This document shows positions 27,961 through 36,604 of a DNA stretch of 64,000 nucleotides, in pieces. Below the pieces are notes generated by a model. The model had not been told where the DNA came from. It saw only the letters and a program-made list of their open reading frames with translations, and ran no database searches. This DNA comes from Acidobacteriota bacterium (lineage in GTDB: Bacteria; Acidobacteriota; Thermoanaerobaculia; Multivoradales; Multivoraceae): the NCBI GenBank assembly GCA_029263415.1, contig JAJCXN010000015.1:186001-250000 (forward strand), read 5' to 3'. The number at the start of each line of letters is the position of its first letter. The first letter of the stretch is position 1. The translations under genes were made by a program, and so were the position numbers.

Positions 27961-28549
27961 GGATCGACCTCCAAAGGAGCAGTGTGGGCTGGGCGATCGT
28001 TGGAGCATTCCGAGAGACACCGTCTTCCTGAAGCCGACGCGGACCCAAGCACCGTACCCCGGGGCCGCGGTAGAGCCAGGAGACCTGAACGGTGCTGATC
28101 GGCCTCTCAAGATCCAACCCCTCCCGTTCGAGTTCGCCTGAAACGCGCGCCCGCCCTCGGAGCGCTCAAGCAATCCGTTTCGGTCGGGCTGGCCGGCACT
28201 CGCTCATGACCCCTGGAGGATGTTTGTGGAGGAGGTTGCCCAAAGGCGCCGCCAAAAGGTGCCGGCCAGACGCAGAGAGATGCAGAGAGATGCAGAGAGA
28301 TGCAGAGAATTGGCCGACCCTGACTATCTAGTGACTGGTGGAACGACGAGGTTGCCAGACCTCAAGCCAGCAGCCACCCGCAGGGCCCACTACAGCGTTC
28401 CCTTTGGCGTTCAGTCCGCCTACACTCGGCCGGCACCTTCCTGCTGCTGCTGACACCTTCTTGCTGGCGCTAGTAGCGGGGTGAGCGCCGCGGGACTCGG
28501 TGCACTTGACACCTGGCTGGGCCCCACCCCTCGCCGGACGCCGGGCCGC
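27961..28549. other. Repeat-rich spacer without a gene
   Basis: No convincing gene is seen. Four tandem ten-base units (GATGCAGAGA and the variant GACGCAGAGA) occupy 28271-28310. A CTGCTG run around 28435-28452 adjoins a CCGGCACCTT motif similar to the CACCTCTTTC elements near 48 and 52 kb. Confidence 0.55.
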
Positions 28550-29011
28550 CTATTTCGCGGCCGCCATCGCCTCCATCAAAGCGTTGAATCGAGGACTGTA
28601 GTGTTGCTCTGACCCTTCCCAATGTTTGACCAAGTTGTTATTGGCACTGATTAGTCCCTCAAAATAGGAGCGCTGTCCCCGCCAGATATCTTCGTCCAAC
28701 GCATTCACCAGGTACTGAAAGTGAACAAACTGCCACTGCCGCAGCGCATTCGTGTAAAAGACCCCCAACCTAAACTGTTCCGTCTCTGACACTTCTTCGC
28801 CCTGGCGCTCCTTCATCAGCAATGACGCAAACTCCGGGTTTCCCGCGATCAACATCTCGATCCCGGAAAAGCTGCTCTGAAAGCTGCTTGCCACATCGAG
28901 TCGAGTTGCGATGGTGTTTTGCCGTAGTTCGTAGGCAACGAACAGGATGCCAATGAGCACGGCGCCGTTCGCAACCAAGCCCCACCAGCTGTTTTGGGAT
29001 TCTGAACTCAC
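28550..29011 (-). CDS. Single-pass membrane protein of unknown function
   Basis: A 153-residue protein with one N-terminal membrane helix (WGLVANGAVLIGILFVAYEL) and a helical soluble part containing RQNTIATRLDVASSFQSS, SETEQFRLGVFYTNALRQW, FVHFQYLVNALDEDIWRG and YSPRFNALMEAM. This layout recurs in uncharacterised bacterial proteins; I know of no function. The GTG start at 29011 has AGGAG six bases upstream. It stands alone, between non-coding stretches. Confidence 0.75.
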   Translation of the reverse strand: MSSESQNSWWGLVANGAVLIGILFVAYELRQNTIATRLDVASSFQSSFSGIEMLIAGNPEFASLLMKERQGEEVSETEQFRLGVFYTNALRQWQFVHFQYLVNALDEDIWRGQRSYFEGLISANNNLVKHWEGSEQHYSPRFNALMEAMAAAK

Positions 29012-29464
29012 TTACATCTCCTCGGATTGCACAAGATATGAGGCTTCATTCGAGCGGTTTGGGTAGGAAAGAGTTGGGCCGAATCAGCACTTTGTTTCCG
29101 GAGGCAGCGCACCAACAGGCCGCCACAAAACCGTGGAAAACCCAATAGCGCGGAGCGAACTGGACACTCCTAGGCGGTCGACCTGAAAGATGTGCCGAGC
29201 CACAACCAACCGCTCTGCATCTCTGTCTATGGCAACAAGACAGGGACAACTCGGGAGAAGAAAGCAAACCGAACCAGCCCCGTCGGGCTAGCTCGATCCC
29301 GACCTCTCTTCGACCCCTTCTTGCGTTGAGGGGAGACTGACTTCGATGTACTTGTATCGGCGTCGCTAGAACGGACCGATTCGACCGCGGGCCCTGTTGA
29401 CGTTTTGCCTACGCTCCCATGACGTAGTTCATGAAGTTCTTCATCCGCTGCGCGCTGTCGGTCA
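29012..29464. other. Spacer without a recognisable gene
   Basis: Short frames only; none has a recognisable domain, signal peptide or ribosome binding site. A promoter for the - strand gene at 29011 is expected here. Confidence 0.4.
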
Positions 29465-31069
29465 CTAACGAAAAGCGGTGGTGTCCCCAACACTGGCAAA
29501 ATTGCCGATCTGGTTGTTGTAGACCTTGACCAAACCGGTTTCGGTATCGGTGACGGTCAGCTCAAACTCGACGTTGGTCAACGAGCCATAGAAGATCCAA
29601 TGGCGACCGTTCACCAGACGACCGTCAAGGGCCTTTACCGAGACTTCGAGGTTGTCCGGGTCGAAGAACCAGAAGGAGCCGCTGTCCGGTGTTCGCAAGG
29701 CCGCGACGCTGCCGTCGCCCGTGTTGCCGTCGAAATCTTCCCAGCTGATCTTGGTCTTGAATCGCCCTCCGTCGCCGAGACACAGGGTCTCCTCGTCGGG
29801 CGTACAGACGTCGCGGAGGCGAACGCGCTCGTTGAGGTCGGGGATGACGAAACCTGGATCGTAGCGACAAGGGCCACTCGCTAGACCGCCTTGGTATAAG
29901 GCCTCGCAAGTGTCTTGCAGGTTCTGGACGGTCGGTTGCGGCAGCCCGGCGACCCAGCCTCGAAGCGACTCCCAAGCGGAAACTATTTCCCCTTCGGTGA
30001 AGTCGCAGTGCGAGGGTTGGTCCTCGAAAATGATGCCGCTAGTCAGGTTCTGCGGAGGAACCACGGAGGCGTATTCGCTGACGTTCTCCACGATCACCAG
30101 GCCGTCTTTGTCCGTGTGAATGGCAACGATCTTGACGTCGCCAACATTGCCGGTTGGAGAGTAGTTGTCGATGAGCTGCCTGCGGGTATTTTGATCGGGC
30201 ACTACCCGTTCGATGTCTGCGTTCACCGCGGCGTCGCCATAGTCGACATTGGCATTGCCGAAGGCCTCAAGACCGGCGAGCTTGCGCGGGTCGTACACGA
30301 GGTCGGCGAGGCCGAAGGTCGCGTAGTTCATGTCTGTTAGTACAAACTCGGCTGGGATTCCGGTCAGGTCAAGGAACTGGGTCAGCCGCTCGGCCTGCTC
30401 TGTTGAGGGTGTAGTTAGAACGCCGAAGCATTGATCAACGGCAGCGGCGAGCGCAGCATGGTCGAACGCTGGATCCGGGGGAAACGGCAGACCATTGGCA
30501 CCACCAGAAATCGCCGCGCCCGGCACCTCCTCACATAGGTGATCGTAGAGCAGCCGTAGATCGACCGCCGCGTCCCAGTAGCGACTGCCTGCCAAGGCTC
30601 CACAAACTGGCATCGCGCCCACCACGTTCGGAATCAGGCCCTCCTCGATATCGCGAGCCGTCACCAGGCCGCCATTCGAGGCTCCGTAGATCAACACCTG
30701 CTCCGGCGTTCCAAACTCCGTTTCGAAGGCCTGAACCATGCCCTGGTTGTCCAGGTGACTCTCGAACGCCGACCAACCGGTGAGACTGAAACTGGAAGCG
30801 GCAACGGCATAGCCCTCCCCAAGCTGGACATCGAGCAAGGGTCCAAGGTCGTTGACCGGGCCAATCGGGTTCAAATCAAATCCATGATTCCAGATCACCA
30901 AGCCATTGGCCGGCGACCAGTTATCGGGCACCATGATCTTGTAGTGGGCCCCACCCTCCGTCTGGCCTGTAAGGATGGTTTGAGCAGCAGACTGCTGTGG
31001 CAGTGCAGCGGCGAAGATGACCACACTAGCGGCGACGACTGACCGCAATCCTGCAACTTTCGGTCTCAT
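29465..31069 (-). CDS. Secreted alpha/beta hydrolase with C-terminal WFF-type module
   Basis: A 534-residue exported protein. The ATG at 31069, with GGGAGG upstream, gives a clean signal peptide (VVAASVVIFAAALPQQSAAQ). The hydrolase domain shows the oxyanion strand VIWNHGFDLN, the nucleophile elbow GASNGG and later a conserved NLT/HTDKDGLVI segment with the expected acid and histidine region. The last 110 residues, from CLGDGGRFKTKISWEDFDGN through GSFWFFDPDNLEVSVKALDG to VGDTTAF, form a module I recognise as a frequent C-terminal domain in secreted proteins of this bacterial group. Esterase or peptidase activity toward polymers is plausible. Confidence 0.8.
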   Translation of the reverse strand: MRPKVAGLRSVVAASVVIFAAALPQQSAAQTILTGQTEGGAHYKIMVPDNWSPANGLVIWNHGFDLNPIGPVNDLGPLLDVQLGEGYAVAASSFSLTGWSAFESHLDNQGMVQAFETEFGTPEQVLIYGASNGGLVTARDIEEGLIPNVVGAMPVCGALAGSRYWDAAVDLRLLYDHLCEEVPGAAISGGANGLPFPPDPAFDHAALAAAVDQCFGVLTTPSTEQAERLTQFLDLTGIPAEFVLTDMNYATFGLADLVYDPRKLAGLEAFGNANVDYGDAAVNADIERVVPDQNTRRQLIDNYSPTGNVGDVKIVAIHTDKDGLVIVENVSEYASVVPPQNLTSGIIFEDQPSHCDFTEGEIVSAWESLRGWVAGLPQPTVQNLQDTCEALYQGGLASGPCRYDPGFVIPDLNERVRLRDVCTPDEETLCLGDGGRFKTKISWEDFDGNTGDGSVAALRTPDSGSFWFFDPDNLEVSVKALDGRLVNGRHWIFYGSLTNVEFELTVTDTETGLVKVYNNQIGNFASVGDTTAFR

Positions 31070-31177
31070 AGCTAGGCCTCCCGGTTGGCGAACCCGACGT
31101 GCAATCTCAAGGTGACCGTTGGTCGTGGCGGGCCGCGTATTTGGTGATACCAACCACCATAGCATCGGCTCCTCTTG

Positions 31178-31213
31178 TGCAGATGGCCGTACAGATGGCC
31201 GTGCAGATGGCGC
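31178..31213. repeat. Three 12-bp tandem units
   Basis: GCAGATGGCCGT, ACAGATGGCCGT and GCAGATGGCGCC follow one another between the hydrolase gene and a small frame. It is probably replication slippage; no coding is implied. Confidence 0.8.
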
Positions 31214-31238
31214 CAGACGCTGTCCTTAAGGGGTGGTC

Positions 31239-31469
31239 CTAGTACAGCTCCTTTCGCAACCGCCACGTTTCCGGCCTCTCGGCATGGCTCTCCGGAACGA
31301 CGTCGTTCTTCGCTGATCGCGGCTGAAAGGCGAACTTCCCAGGATCGGAAAGCCTCTTCTTCCAAGCGCGCCACCCTTCGGCGATCTTGTCGTTGTGCTC
31401 CATCAAGATCAACAGGCAAAATTCATGAGCGACTGACAGCCCGGCGCTCCTCAGGGACATGGCGTCCAT
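31239..31469 (-). CDS. Hypothetical 76-residue protein
   Basis: The frame reads HEFCLLILMEHNDKIAEGW, AWKKRLSDPGKFAFQPRSAK and ends HAERPETWRLRKELY. It looks protein-like (Trp, Lys and Arg rich, no low complexity) but matches no family I recognise and could be a fragment of a larger gene. Support is weak; no clear ribosome binding site was identified. Confidence 0.25.
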   Translation of the reverse strand: MDAMSLRSAGLSVAHEFCLLILMEHNDKIAEGWRAWKKRLSDPGKFAFQPRSAKNDVVPESHAERPETWRLRKELY

Positions 31470-31965
31470 GCATAGGACAGCGGCGCCGACGGCAGGACTA
31501 CCTTGCTATCGCAAGCCTTGAGCTCTTTCGTTGCCAAGCACTCCGGCTGACCTTCTTCGTGCGACAGGTCGTGTCTGTCTCCTCCTTCGTCGAACGCGGT
31601 ACGGTCAATCCACCGGCCGACAAGTCGCAACGTAACCAGGAGGGTTTGCCGATGCGTCCGGCCGGCCGTCAGGCCGCCCGGGTGGTCGACCGCGTGCCAC
31701 TCAACAACACGGACCCTCTGACTCCCGGTGGAGCCAGGTGCGGCCCAGGCGCCAGTCGCGCTCTACTTGGCTTGTGAGACTCCAAGCGCTCTTGCGGCTT
31801 CGGGCAAGAATCGTCGCCGACTCGCAATCCATCCAGCGTGACACGGATCATTCCATCGGGCCGTTTCTCTGCTCGGCGCCGACGGGGTAGTCCAGCGGCA
31901 CACCTCTCATCATCCGCCCTGCTATGCCGGTGTGGCCTGCCTTCTACTTGGCCAGTTTCAACCCC
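31470..31965. other. Spacer without a recognisable gene
   Basis: Non-coding by inspection. It separates the small frame from the damaged sigma-factor gene. Confidence 0.35.
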
Positions 31966-32634
31966 TTAACGCAAGTACAGGCAGAAGGGTGTCGACAGTG
32001 AACTGGACGGCTTTCCTCGATGATGCATGCGCCGGCGACCTCCATCTGCGAAGGCGCGTAGAAGAGCTGATTGCCTGCGTGGGTGGAGAGGAAGCACGGA
32101 GAGGTCGAGCGCATCGGCAGTCTCTCGTTCACCGAGGCCAGCAAAGAACCTGCACTCAAAAACCCGCGCTAGCCTCGCGTTCATCGTAGAAAGCTTGTCC
32201 AAGGCAGCATCAATAGCGATCACAAGGTCCGCCTGCTGCTCGAACCCAACCTCCACTCGATCGAGGGTGATCGGCTGTGCCGCACCTCCACGTTTCTGCG
32301 AAGACTGCCGCCGAACATGATCCACAAGAATCTGGCGCATAGCGGTGGCCGCAATTGCAAAGAAGTGATTTGCATCCTTTGCACTCACACCGGCCTGGTT
32401 GACGATCTTCAGGTAGGCCTCGTTGACCAAAGCCGTGGTATCTAGAGTGTTACCGGACCGAAGCCTCGCCAATTGCTGACGAGCGATGCGTCGCAGGTCC
32501 TCGTAGACCACCGACACGAGCGACTGAAGCGCTTCGCTGCTGCCATCGCGATGGGCTAGAAGGAGATCAGTGAGATCAGGGATGATTCGGGCCTCGGTGT
32601 ATTGGAGCGGCACCGGCAAGAGCCCGGCCGTCAT
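31966..32634 (-). pseudogene. ECF sigma factor with a damaged region 4
   Basis: The first 170 residues match the acidobacterial/planctomycete type ECF sigma family: ALQSLVSVVYEDLRRIARQQ (region 2), TLDTTALVNEAYLKIVNQAG, NHFFAIAATAMRQILVDHVR and, in region 4, ARVFECRFFAGLGERETADA. After ALDLS the expected recognition helix and the 'RDW-x-x-AR-x-x-L' end seen in the intact paralogue at 36012 are absent; instead an Arg- and Ser-rich tail (SVLPLHPRRQSALLRAFADG and so on) follows. No other frame restores the helix. The gene is therefore probably inactive or recently frameshifted. No kinase or anti-sigma gene is adjacent. Confidence 0.65.
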
Positions 32635-32919
32635 AGAGCTAGATTCGAAAGCGGTCAGCGAACCGACCTAGTCCTCACTGCAAACCACTCTATCTTGGAC
32701 GAGATTTTCCGAGCGATGCAAACAACAACAGAGTTGGGCCAGCAGGTGAGGCCAAACCAGGAGTCCTGCTTCTCAGCCAGTAAGCACAGCTGAACCGAAC
32801 CTGTCTCAGCCAGCTCCTGCCGCTGACTTCGTTTGCACGGTAAAATCGCCCCCTGGAGTTGCGTTGCCAACTGCAGATCGTCCGATTCGAAGCCAGCTGC
32901 TGGGGACTAGCCCACCCAA

Positions 32920-34287
32920 CTACGCAGCCAGGACACGCCAAGCGATACCGACGAGCACACTCGCTCCCAGCGTCCGCATCATTCCCCATCGCAAGACGAA
33001 GAGAAAAATGAAGGCGCCCACCGCGACAATGGCTGCCCCCAGGTCGAGCGTCGCCCATGACGGGACGTGGAGCCGCAAGGCTCCTATTTCGACTTCGTGC
33101 ACGCTCATGAAAAGGGTATGCAGAGCGAACCACACCGCTAGATTCAGGATCACACCGACCACCGCCGCGGTGATCGCCGACAATGCGTCGGTCAGCGCTT
33201 TACGCCCGCGTAGCCACTCGATGTACGGTGCCCCTAGGAAGATCCACAGAAAGCACGGCGCAAAGGTCGCCCAGGTGGTCACCAGTGAACCGAGAACGCC
33301 GGCAACTAGCGGGTCGAGCGCGCCAGGGTTACGAAACGCTCCCATGAAGCCGACGAACTGAACCACTTGGATGAGCGGGCCCGGTGTGCTCTCGGCCATG
33401 CCAAGGCCGTCGAGCATCTCACCAGGCGCCAGCCATCCGAAGTTTTCAACCGCCCGTTGGGCGATGTAGGCGAGTACGGCGTAGGCGCCACCGAAAGTGA
33501 CTACCGACGCCTTGCTGAAGAACAGGCTCTCCTGCACATAAACACTCTGGTTGCCGAGTACCACCCACAGAGCCAGGATCGGAACCCACCAGATCATCAG
33601 CCAAAGGCATGCAACCGCCAGCGATCGCTTGAGCGAAGGTCGTTGACTACGATCAGTCTCGGTCGTCTGATGCTGCGGGAGCGGTCCCCCGCTGCTGCTC
33701 GGAGCCGTCACTGCAGGTGCTGCCATACGACCACCCAGCCATCCGCACAGTCCCGCCGCCACGACGATCCAGGGAAACGGCACATCGAAGAAGAAGATGG
33801 CCACGAACGCCCCTGCTGCGATCAATGCTCGAGTGTAGGACCGCAGCGCACGTCGCCCAATACGCAACAGTGCCTCCACAACAACTGCGAGAACCGCTGG
33901 TTTCAGCCCGAAGAAGACGGCCGCTACGATCACCGTCTCGCCAAAGCCGGCATAGAGAATGCTGAGGATCAAGATCGATAAGAAGCCGGGAAGGATGAAC
34001 AACAATCCCGCGGTCAACCCACCCATCGTTCGGTGCAAGAGCCAACCTAGGTAGGTCGCCAGTTGCTGAGCCTCCGGACCCGGAAGCAGCATGCAGTAGT
34101 TGAGCGCGTGCAGGAACCGTTCCTCAGACACCCAGCGCTTCTCGTCCACCAGGATCCTCTGCATGACCGCGATCTGCCCCGCCGGCCCTCCAAAAGACAA
34201 AGCCGCGACCCGGGCCCAGACTCCGGTGGCCTCGCCGTAGGCCACTTCGGTGTCGCTTGTCTCGTTCGCTGCAGCATTCTCGATCAA
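32920..34287 (-). CDS. chrA: Chromate transporter (ChrA, CHR superfamily)
   Basis: A 455-residue membrane protein with two homologous CHR halves and about ten to twelve helices. The first half carries VAALSFGGPAGQIAVMQRIL, SEERFLHALNYCMLLPGPEA and LGWLLHRTMGGLTAG; the second half carries the related VVTFGGAYAVLAYIAQ, WLAPGEMLDGLGMAESTPGP and LIQVVQFVGFMGAF. This bidomain layout and the PGPEAQQ/STPGP motifs are diagnostic of long-chain chromate efflux permeases, which drive chromate extrusion with the proton gradient. The start is read as TTG at 34287, with only a weak ribosome binding site, so it may lie slightly downstream. It is monocistronic. Confidence 0.92.
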   Translation of the reverse strand: MIENAAANETSDTEVAYGEATGVWARVAALSFGGPAGQIAVMQRILVDEKRWVSEERFLHALNYCMLLPGPEAQQLATYLGWLLHRTMGGLTAGLLFILPGFLSILILSILYAGFGETVIVAAVFFGLKPAVLAVVVEALLRIGRRALRSYTRALIAAGAFVAIFFFDVPFPWIVVAAGLCGWLGGRMAAPAVTAPSSSGGPLPQHQTTETDRSQRPSLKRSLAVACLWLMIWWVPILALWVVLGNQSVYVQESLFFSKASVVTFGGAYAVLAYIAQRAVENFGWLAPGEMLDGLGMAESTPGPLIQVVQFVGFMGAFRNPGALDPLVAGVLGSLVTTWATFAPCFLWIFLGAPYIEWLRGRKALTDALSAITAAVVGVILNLAVWFALHTLFMSVHEVEIGALRLHVPSWATLDLGAAIVAVGAFIFLFVLRWGMMRTLGASVLVGIAWRVLAA

Positions 34288-34502
34288 CGGGTGTTCTCAG
34301 CCTCTCTATGGCAGCCGTCCGCCGAAATGCCGCTCTGGGATGGTGCCCGAGGAACCGTAGAGCCTGGGCACCCACAAAGGGCAGGGGTCGCCATTTGCAT
34401 TCCGTTAGCTCCACACCGACTGCACCACTCAAGAGTCGGTTTCGCGGATCGCCAGGGTCTCTAATGGTTCTGCGATCTACTCTAGCTCGGAAGACTCTAG
34501 GC

Positions 34503-34709
34503 TTAGGGCTCCATGGCGCTCGGGCCGCCGAGCATCCGGGCGGGCAACAGCACGATAGACCGGAGGGTCTTGAAGACTCCATCGACGGCCACGCCGACCA
34601 AGCGAAAGGGCAACAGTAATACCCATACGATCGGGTACACGACAAGTGCCAGCAGCGCCAGCGGCCAGCACACGACCAGCAAGAGACACCAGAGCAGGAA
34701 TTTGACCAT
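34503..34709 (-). CDS. Small two-helix membrane protein (copy A of a duplicated locus)
   Basis: A 68-residue protein with a hydrophobic N-terminal hairpin (LLWCLLLVVCWPLALLALVV, YPIVWVLLLPFRLVGVAV) and a conserved cytoplasmic tail (FKTLRSIVLLPARMLGGPSA). The same protein is encoded at 51856-52080 with only seven or so substitutions over the shared part, which supports real coding because changes concentrate in similar amino acids. No function is known. The 5' flank is duplicated too. Confidence 0.7.
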   Translation of the reverse strand: MVKFLLWCLLLVVCWPLALLALVVYPIVWVLLLPFRLVGVAVDGVFKTLRSIVLLPARMLGGPSAMEP

Positions 34710-34796
34710 CTCTACACTCGTCCATCGGATTGTTCGCGTTCCCCGCAGAGGAACTGTTCAGGAAAATCTCAACGCCTCATGGACAGACCATACAAC
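34506..34796. repeat. Duplicated small-membrane-protein locus, copy A
   Basis: About 290 bases here correspond to 51877-52167, covering the small gene and its upstream region up to CAGACCATAC. Similarity is strong inside the gene, weaker upstream (GAGGAACTGTTCAG retained) and stops abruptly after CCATAC. Confidence 0.8.
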
Positions 34797-35196
34797 GAGC
34801 AGTGGTCACACGACCATCGTGTCGCTTGGCAGTTCCTCTACTTCCGCTCTGCCCCGTTTTGTCTCCAACTTCAGGTGCCACCGGAGAGTAGCCCGGGCCA
34901 AAGCCCTCGCTATGGCCAAGCGCTCGCTGGGCCAGACTCGAAACCATCCTCGAAGATTGGCCAGTCGGTGGCTATGAAGGTGATGAGGAGAGAAGGTTGA
35001 GAGTGTTCTACAGCAGCAGCGGGCGCTGACAGACAAGCGCCAGGGCTGTCCTCCACCAGCATCAACGAAGCGAGGCCAGCTTCCGAAGTTCCATGCAGCG
35101 TCGACGGAGCAATGGCTTGTCTATGTCAAAGAACTGGGAGCTGTGGCTGACGCGGTATGAGAACGCGTCTAGCCGCTTGAAGCGAGGAATCGTTGA
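34797..35196. other. Spacer containing repeat R2, copy A
   Basis: The core GTTCTACAGCAGCAGCGGG of the dispersed repeat R2 lies at 35005-35023, preceded by purine-rich sequence. No gene is recognised before the tagged pseudogene. Confidence 0.7.
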
Positions 35197-35538
35197 GGCA
35201 CTATTCGAGTTCCCGGACGGCTGCTTCTTGCCTACTGGCTTGATCCACAGATCGGCGCTGGCGAAGTTTCCGAAGCCGACTATTCGTTCACCGTTCCCAA
35301 CGACCTCGGCGGCGGATACGTGATTGCTAGCGTGACCAGCGAAGCCCCAACATACTTCATTCGAATTCAACCAGACGATCGCGGACCGTCCACCGCAACC
35401 TTGAGCGAAGGTGATTCGCTCCCCGACCACTTCGTTACGGACTACCAGTTCATCGTAAGTGCACAACCAATTCACCCGTGCGGGTTCACGGCAATCTTCT
35501 GTGACGGACTCGAGAGCGGAGACACGACAGCCTGGTGA
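35197..35538 (+). pseudogene. C-terminal fragment of a secreted protein with FESGD-type tail
   Basis: An open stretch without a start codon, following a TGA, reads GTIRVPGRLLLAYWLDPQIG, SEADYSFTVPNDLGGGYVIA, FIRIQPDDRGPSTATLSEGD and ends FTAIFCDGLESGDTTAW. The end is the same kind of tail as DGFESGDTTAWE on the gene at 47025. A beta-sandwich character is evident, and the upstream part of the gene is missing. It is therefore a remnant of a larger secreted protein, lying about 175 bases after R2 copy A. Confidence 0.6.
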
Positions 35539-36011
35539 GCGGTGGCACTATGGTCGTCAAACACCGTGCAAGAACGGGCCGTATATTTCTTAGGCGTCAC
35601 TTAGCTCCTGACGCAGCCAGACGCGCGCTATGGTCCAGGAGCGCTGCGAGGGTAGAGGTAGGAGAGCGTCGGAGTATTCTTCCCATGTCCTAATAGACGC
35701 GGGAGGCAGTCTGGTCGCTCAAGACAATTGACTTTGAGTCGGAGGCTCGCCCGCCGAGTAATCTGTCGATTCGATCCACACTTCTGACTACTCTACTCGT
35801 CTCGGCAGCTAGTCGTCGCGCACGGCACGAGGTCATGCTGTCGAACTTGCGGCGAACCAGCTCCCGTTCGCGTACGCTCGTCTGAGGCTAGCGGGTAGAT
35901 GATGGAGGCGCGCTGCACGCAGTAGTGGGTTCGTGTTTACAATATATGATCTGGATCACGCTTCTGGGGATCTTGTTCACACCTCGGAGATACTTGCTTG
36001 ACAATCCTCTG
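35539..36011. other. Spacer upstream of the ECF sigma factor
   Basis: No gene or repeat is recognised. The promoter of the sigma/kinase operon should be here. An ATG at 35946 is in frame with the sigma gene but would add a hydrophobic, non-family extension. Confidence 0.4.
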
Positions 36012-36593
36012 GTGAAGAAAACGGAAACGGTCACGCAGCTCCTTCACGCATGGAGAGACGGAGAGGACGCTGCTCTTGATCGGCTCATGCCGAGGGTCTA
36101 TTCCGAATTGCGACGGCAAGCCAAGGGGCACCTGCGAAGAGAGCGTGATGCTCACACTTTGCAGCCAACGGCTCTAGTCAACGAGGCGTACCTCCGACTT
36201 GTCGATCAATCCGGGGTCGACTGGCAAAGCCGCGATCAGTTCTACGCGATCGCGGCCCAAGCAATGCGTCGGGTTCTGGTCGATCACGCGCGCAAGCGAC
36301 TTGCAGAGAAGCGTGGCGGGGATCGGGTGTTCGTGCAGCTTGACTCTGAGCTCGAGGTCGCGGATGTCCTCTCGGAGAAGAGTCAGGATGTGATTGCCTT
36401 AGACGACGCTCTACACACTCTCACGGAGATCGCGCCAAGGCAGGCAGAGGTGGTTGCGCTCCGCTTCTTTGCCGGGCTAACAATCGCGCAGGTCGCTGGG
36501 ATCCTTGGTCTTTCCCCGGCAACAATCAAGACAGATTGGCAAATTGCGCGCGCGTGGCTCTTCCGAGAACTGAATCCTGGCGATAGCGACTGA
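36012..36593 (+). CDS. ECF RNA polymerase sigma factor
   Basis: A 193-residue sigma factor of the family paired with Ser/Thr kinases in Acidobacteria and Planctomycetes. Region 2 is seen in VTQLLHAWRDGEDAALDRLM, SELRRQAKGHLRRERDAH and FYAIAAQAMRRVLVDHARKR; region 4 in RQAEVVALRFFAGLTIAQVA and GILGLSPATIKTDWQIARAW. The GTG at 36012 gives the usual family length; longer frames start in leader sequence. Eleven bases separate it from the kinase gene, so both probably form an operon. Its signal is unknown; no classical anti-sigma factor is present. Confidence 0.9.
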   Translation: MKKTETVTQLLHAWRDGEDAALDRLMPRVYSELRRQAKGHLRRERDAHTLQPTALVNEAYLRLVDQSGVDWQSRDQFYAIAAQAMRRVLVDHARKRLAEKRGGDRVFVQLDSELEVADVLSEKSQDVIALDDALHTLTEIAPRQAEVVALRFFAGLTIAQVAGILGLSPATIKTDWQIARAWLFRELNPGDSD

Positions 36594-36604
36594 GCCTGGC
36601 TTAG

